A DNA stretch of 8,970 nucleotides, taken from NCBI GenBank assembly GCA_031280645.1, contig JAITGL010000008.1, forward strand, positions 1-8,970. The letters run 5' to 3'. This document shows, in pieces, positions 6,491 to 8,970 of this stretch. The first letter of the stretch is position 1. Every line of letters starts with the position of its first letter. Below the pieces are notes generated by a model. That model ran no database searches. It was not told the DNA's origin and saw only the letters and a program-made list of their open reading frames with translations. The position numbers and the translations under genes are program-made. The DNA is from Tannerellaceae bacterium (GTDB lineage: Bacteria; Bacteroidota; Bacteroidia; Bacteroidales; Tannerellaceae).

Positions 6491-7711
6491 CTATTCAAAT
6501 ACGGCTACGTCCATTATGGTGCCGGGGGCGTTAACGATAGGGGCCGTGCTTGACGCGCCGGTGCTGTGGTTGTAGGAAAACAGTCCGGTTCCGTTGGAGG
6601 TTGTTGTAAGGCCGAACAGGATGTCGTTGCCAAGCTTGCTTATCGAGCACGAGTAGCCGTTGGTGCGCGGCAGTGGGAGCGGGTCGATGGTTTGGTTGTA
6701 CAGGTCGATCTTGAGGGAGTAGTGGGTTTTGTCGTGCACCCAGTCGCCGGTAAAGAAGGCGGGGCAGCTTCCGAATCCGTAGGCTATGCCGGCGGAGGCG
6801 TATTCGGCGGAGGCTACGTATTGCAGCTTTCCTCCTTCGATGGAGGGGAAGGTCATGTCGGTGATGTTAAAGAAATAGTCGGGGTCGAATTCGGTTTCGC
6901 CTTTCTTGATGCGGAGGAAGCCTCCTTTTTGCCCGTATTCGGCGGGGGTGTATCCGTAGGATGCCCAGCAGGTAACGTAAATGTCGCCCTTCTCGTCGGC
7001 AAACATCGAGTGGTTGAAGAATGAGGCCGAGGTGGCTCTCATGTCGGAGATGAATTTCTGGGGCGCGTCGGTGGCTTCGTCTATTACTATTGCGTAGGCG
7101 CCGTTGTTGCAGATGGGCATGTCGGCAAGTTCCATGCAGCCAACAAATACTTTGCCGTCGCGGTATACCATTCCGGCGGGGTTGGGGGTTGATTGCCCGT
7201 CGAATGAGAATTGGGGCTTGGCAAGGTCTATTTCTTTGGTTTTAGTCATGGTTGAGGGGTTAAACACCACGATTTTGTTGATGAGGCCGAGGGTGGCGTA
7301 GGCTTTTGTTTCCGACAGGAAGAGGAGGTTAACGAGTCCCGCCCCGGCGTTGTCGCTAAGCTGGAGGCTGCCGTCTTTGAGGAGGCTTCCGTCGTCTTGG
7401 CGCGAGTAGCGGTATACGGTGGCTTCTTTCCATACGGGGAGGTGGAACACCCAGTTACGGTATCCTTCGATGTATGCGTTGCCGTATACTTCGTGCGAGA
7501 GGGCGAGGTTGGCAGATCCGCCTTGAAGCTCGGCGTCGACTACGGGTACGAGGTAGCTTACGTCTGATCCGTTTACGTTCATGTCGCAGGCGAGCACGAG
7601 CTTGGCAGGGCGGTTGTCGGGGGGAGTAATTTCGCTGTCGTTTCCTTTGTCGCTACATGAGGTTATTATTGCGGCGGCGACTATTGTTCCGCATAGAATG
7701 AGTTTGTTCAT
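6491..7711 (-). CDS. DUF4374-like lipoprotein, XusB-like siderophore/ligand-binding candidate
   Basis: This 406-aa exported lipoprotein starts MNKLILCGTIVAAAIITSC, a signal peptide with lipobox ITSC and lipidated Cys19. The next residues, SDKGNDSE, are acidic and resemble the short export tag that sends Bacteroidota lipoproteins to the cell surface. The mature part has repeated short beta-rich units (for example VYRYSRQDDGSLLKDGSLQL, KIVVFNPSTMTKTKEIDL and AGMVYRDGKVFVGC), which suggests a beta-propeller. Six further cysteines occur at about 42, 192, 201, 248, 316 and 355. Overall form and position directly behind a TonB-dependent receptor (62-base gap) fit the DUF4374 family, which I believe includes XusB, the enterobactin-binding surface lipoprotein of Bacteroides thetaiotaomicron. 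On that view it captures a ferric siderophore or similar ligand for the receptor. Family assignment is from recalled sequence style, not a search; the ligand is unknown. The leader before the ATG is A/T-rich without a Shine-Dalgarno site. Confidence 0.72.
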   Translation of the reverse strand: MNKLILCGTIVAAAIITSCSDKGNDSEITPPDNRPAKLVLACDMNVNGSDVSYLVPVVDAELQGGSANLALSHEVYGNAYIEGYRNWVFHLPVWKEATVYRYSRQDDGSLLKDGSLQLSDNAGAGLVNLLFLSETKAYATLGLINKIVVFNPSTMTKTKEIDLAKPQFSFDGQSTPNPAGMVYRDGKVFVGCMELADMPICNNGAYAIVIDEATDAPQKFISDMRATSASFFNHSMFADEKGDIYVTCWASYGYTPAEYGQKGGFLRIKKGETEFDPDYFFNITDMTFPSIEGGKLQYVASAEYASAGIAYGFGSCPAFFTGDWVHDKTHYSLKIDLYNQTIDPLPLPRTNGYSCSISKLGNDILFGLTTTSNGTGLFSYNHSTGASSTAPIVNAPGTIMDVAVFE

Positions 7712-7773
7712 CGTAACTTAATGTTTTATTGTTTTTAAAATTGGATATCGGGGCGCCGGTTGCGGTTGCCGTC

Positions 7774-8970
7774 TTACCATTTCATGGTTGTTATCCTCGC
7801 CTTTACTTGCAGCGTGCGGCCTGCAAGGGGATAGTTGAGGTTGGTAAGCTCTTTTGCATTAAAGATGTTATGACATTCGAGCGAGAGGAGGATGCGCCGG
7901 TCGAGCAGGGCGTACTCGGCTCCTGCGGTGTGGATGTGGGCCGAGGGAATTACGTAGCTGCTGTTGGAGCCGAGGTTGTATCCGTAGTAATATTTGTCGG
8001 TATAGCCTCCTTCGTAATAAAAGCGGTTGTATTGCCCTTTCCCTCCAAACAGGTTGTCTTTGCGGTAATCAACCGACCAGTTAACGAAGAATATGGGGAT
8101 ATGGGGCATCTGCTTGTTATAGGTTATGCTTGGGGTGTTGCTTCCGGGCACGTTCAGCATCTTGTCTACGGCCTTTTGCCAGGTGAGGTTGGCCATCAGG
8201 AACCATTGGCGGTTAACGTCCCACTTTACTTCGGCGTCGGCTCCGTAGAGAAAGGCCTTGCCGAGGTTGTAATTAGACAGGAACCCGTTGCTCGACCTTA
8301 GCATCATCATGTCGGTAACGCTCATGGCGTAGGTATTGGCCTCGAGTTGCAGCCGGGCAAAGCCGTCGTAGTATTTGTCGAACATTACGCCGAGGTTAAG
8401 ATTATCGGCCTGCTCGGGTCGAAGCTTAGTGTTCGGGACGATACGAACGCGGTCGCCCAGCAGCTCCTCGCTGCGGGGGAGGCGGTAGTTGTGCTCGGCG
8501 GCAAGCTTCAGGAGCCAGCGGGGAGCAAAGTCGTATTTGGCGGCAAGGCTGTACCCCGCCGTCGAGCGGCTTTCGGCGGCATGAACCACGTCGGTACTCA
8601 TCCCGTAGGTTAAGTCGACCGTTTCGCCGTTAACGCGGTAGTGGTAATGGCGGCCGGTAAGCAGCAGGGTGAGGCGGCCCCAAAGGCGCTGCTCGAGATT
8701 CAGGGAGCTGATCACGTTTGTAACGTTGGCCGAGTATCCGCTGTAACTGGTTTGCTTGTAGCGGTCGGCCTCGAGGTCGTTAAAGGTTGTGGTAACGAAG
8801 CGGAAGTCGTTGTTGAGGTTCAGCCGGGAGGAGCCGCTCAGATGATACTTGAGGTTGAGCGTATATCGGTAGTCTTGCAGCTTGTCGTTCGAGAGATTGG
8901 GAATGGAGCCGAGCTCGCCGCGATAGGAATTAGGCGTGCGCGTTCCGTCGAAGTTATAGATGTAGGAGGA
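7774..8970 (-). CDS. TonB-dependent outer-membrane receptor, C-terminal part (N-terminus outside window)
   Basis: The frame is open from the right edge (beginning SSYIYNFDGTRT) through 398 residues to the TAA at 7774-7776. The sequence is a run of amphipathic, aromatic-rich beta strands of a 22-strand barrel. Landmarks include NYRLPRSEELLGD at about visible residues 161-173, LRPEQADNLNLGV at about 183-195, a YYEGGYTDKYYYGYN loop, and the final strand NIFNAKELTNLNYPLAGRTL ending in Trp, the aromatic end used by the BAM machinery. TonB box, plug and the first strands are off the window. A GTG at 8715 is internal and not a start. It imports a bound ligand across the outer membrane with energy from TonB-ExbBD. 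The DUF4374-like lipoprotein that follows suggests a ferric siderophore or related chelate (XusA-like); the barrel fragment alone does not reveal the substrate. Confidence 0.92.
   Translation of the reverse strand, partial: SSYIYNFDGTRTPNSYRGELGSIPNLSNDKLQDYRYTLNLKYHLSGSSRLNLNNDFRFVTTTFNDLEADRYKQTSYSGYSANVTNVISSLNLEQRLWGRLTLLLTGRHYHYRVNGETVDLTYGMSTDVVHAAESRSTAGYSLAAKYDFAPRWLLKLAAEHNYRLPRSEELLGDRVRIVPNTKLRPEQADNLNLGVMFDKYYDGFARLQLEANTYAMSVTDMMMLRSSNGFLSNYNLGKAFLYGADAEVKWDVNRQWFLMANLTWQKAVDKMLNVPGSNTPSITYNKQMPHIPIFFVNWSVDYRKDNLFGGKGQYNRFYYEGGYTDKYYYGYNLGSNSSYVIPSAHIHTAGAEYALLDRRILLSLECHNIFNAKELTNLNYPLAGRTLQVKARITTMKW

Noticed and set aside
7729..8301. 190-codon plus-strand frame
   Set aside because: Antisense to the TonB-dependent receptor barrel end; the Val/Gly-rich product comes from reading beta-strand codons backwards.
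8713..8715. GTG start for the receptor fragment
   Set aside because: The frame remains open with barrel-like sequence all the way to the right edge, so this codon is internal.

Overview
The window reads as Bacteroidota chromosome, most likely order Bacteroidales. Reasons: near-absence of Shine-Dalgarno sites with A/T-rich leaders before the starts; a TonB-dependent receptor followed by a lipoprotein of the type Bacteroidales pair with it; and very long (about 780-790 aa) duplicated FtsX/MacB-type permeases in tandem, an arrangement typical of this phylum. The genus cannot be fixed from this sequence. Every supported gene lies on the minus strand, so transcription runs from right (8970) to left (1).

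Right part (8970 to 6491): the C-terminal 398 residues of a TonB-dependent outer-membrane receptor, whose N-terminus and plug lie beyond the window, then after 62 bases a 406-aa lipoprotein that resembles the DUF4374 family and the XusB siderophore-binding lipoprotein of Bacteroides. Together they look like the A and B parts of a xenosiderophore or other metal-chelate capture system at the outer membrane. No PepSY-type third gene (XusC-like) follows.

Junction (6490 to 6224): a 267-base non-coding region that both ends the uptake operon and starts the next one. It holds a stem-loop (6421-6450), a perfect 36-base palindrome (6333-6368), a weak second copy of its half-site (about 6306-6325), and a strong sigma-54 (-24/-12) promoter match (6263-6278) pointing left. 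The palindrome centre lies about 98 bases upstream of the predicted transcription start, where an NtrC-type enhancer-binding activator would bind.

Left part (6223 to 1): an ABC exporter operon of one LolD/MacB-type ATPase followed by three consecutive paralogous permeases, the third cut by the left edge. The two complete permeases each have eight predicted membrane segments and two periplasmic domains in a duplicated plan, so each could be a whole transmembrane unit (as in YbbP) sharing the one ATPase. The most interesting feature is the combination of a sigma-54 promoter, a palindromic enhancer candidate and a three-permease, one-ATPase operon, which suggests an activator-controlled envelope export or stress module. 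The substrate cannot be read from the sequence.
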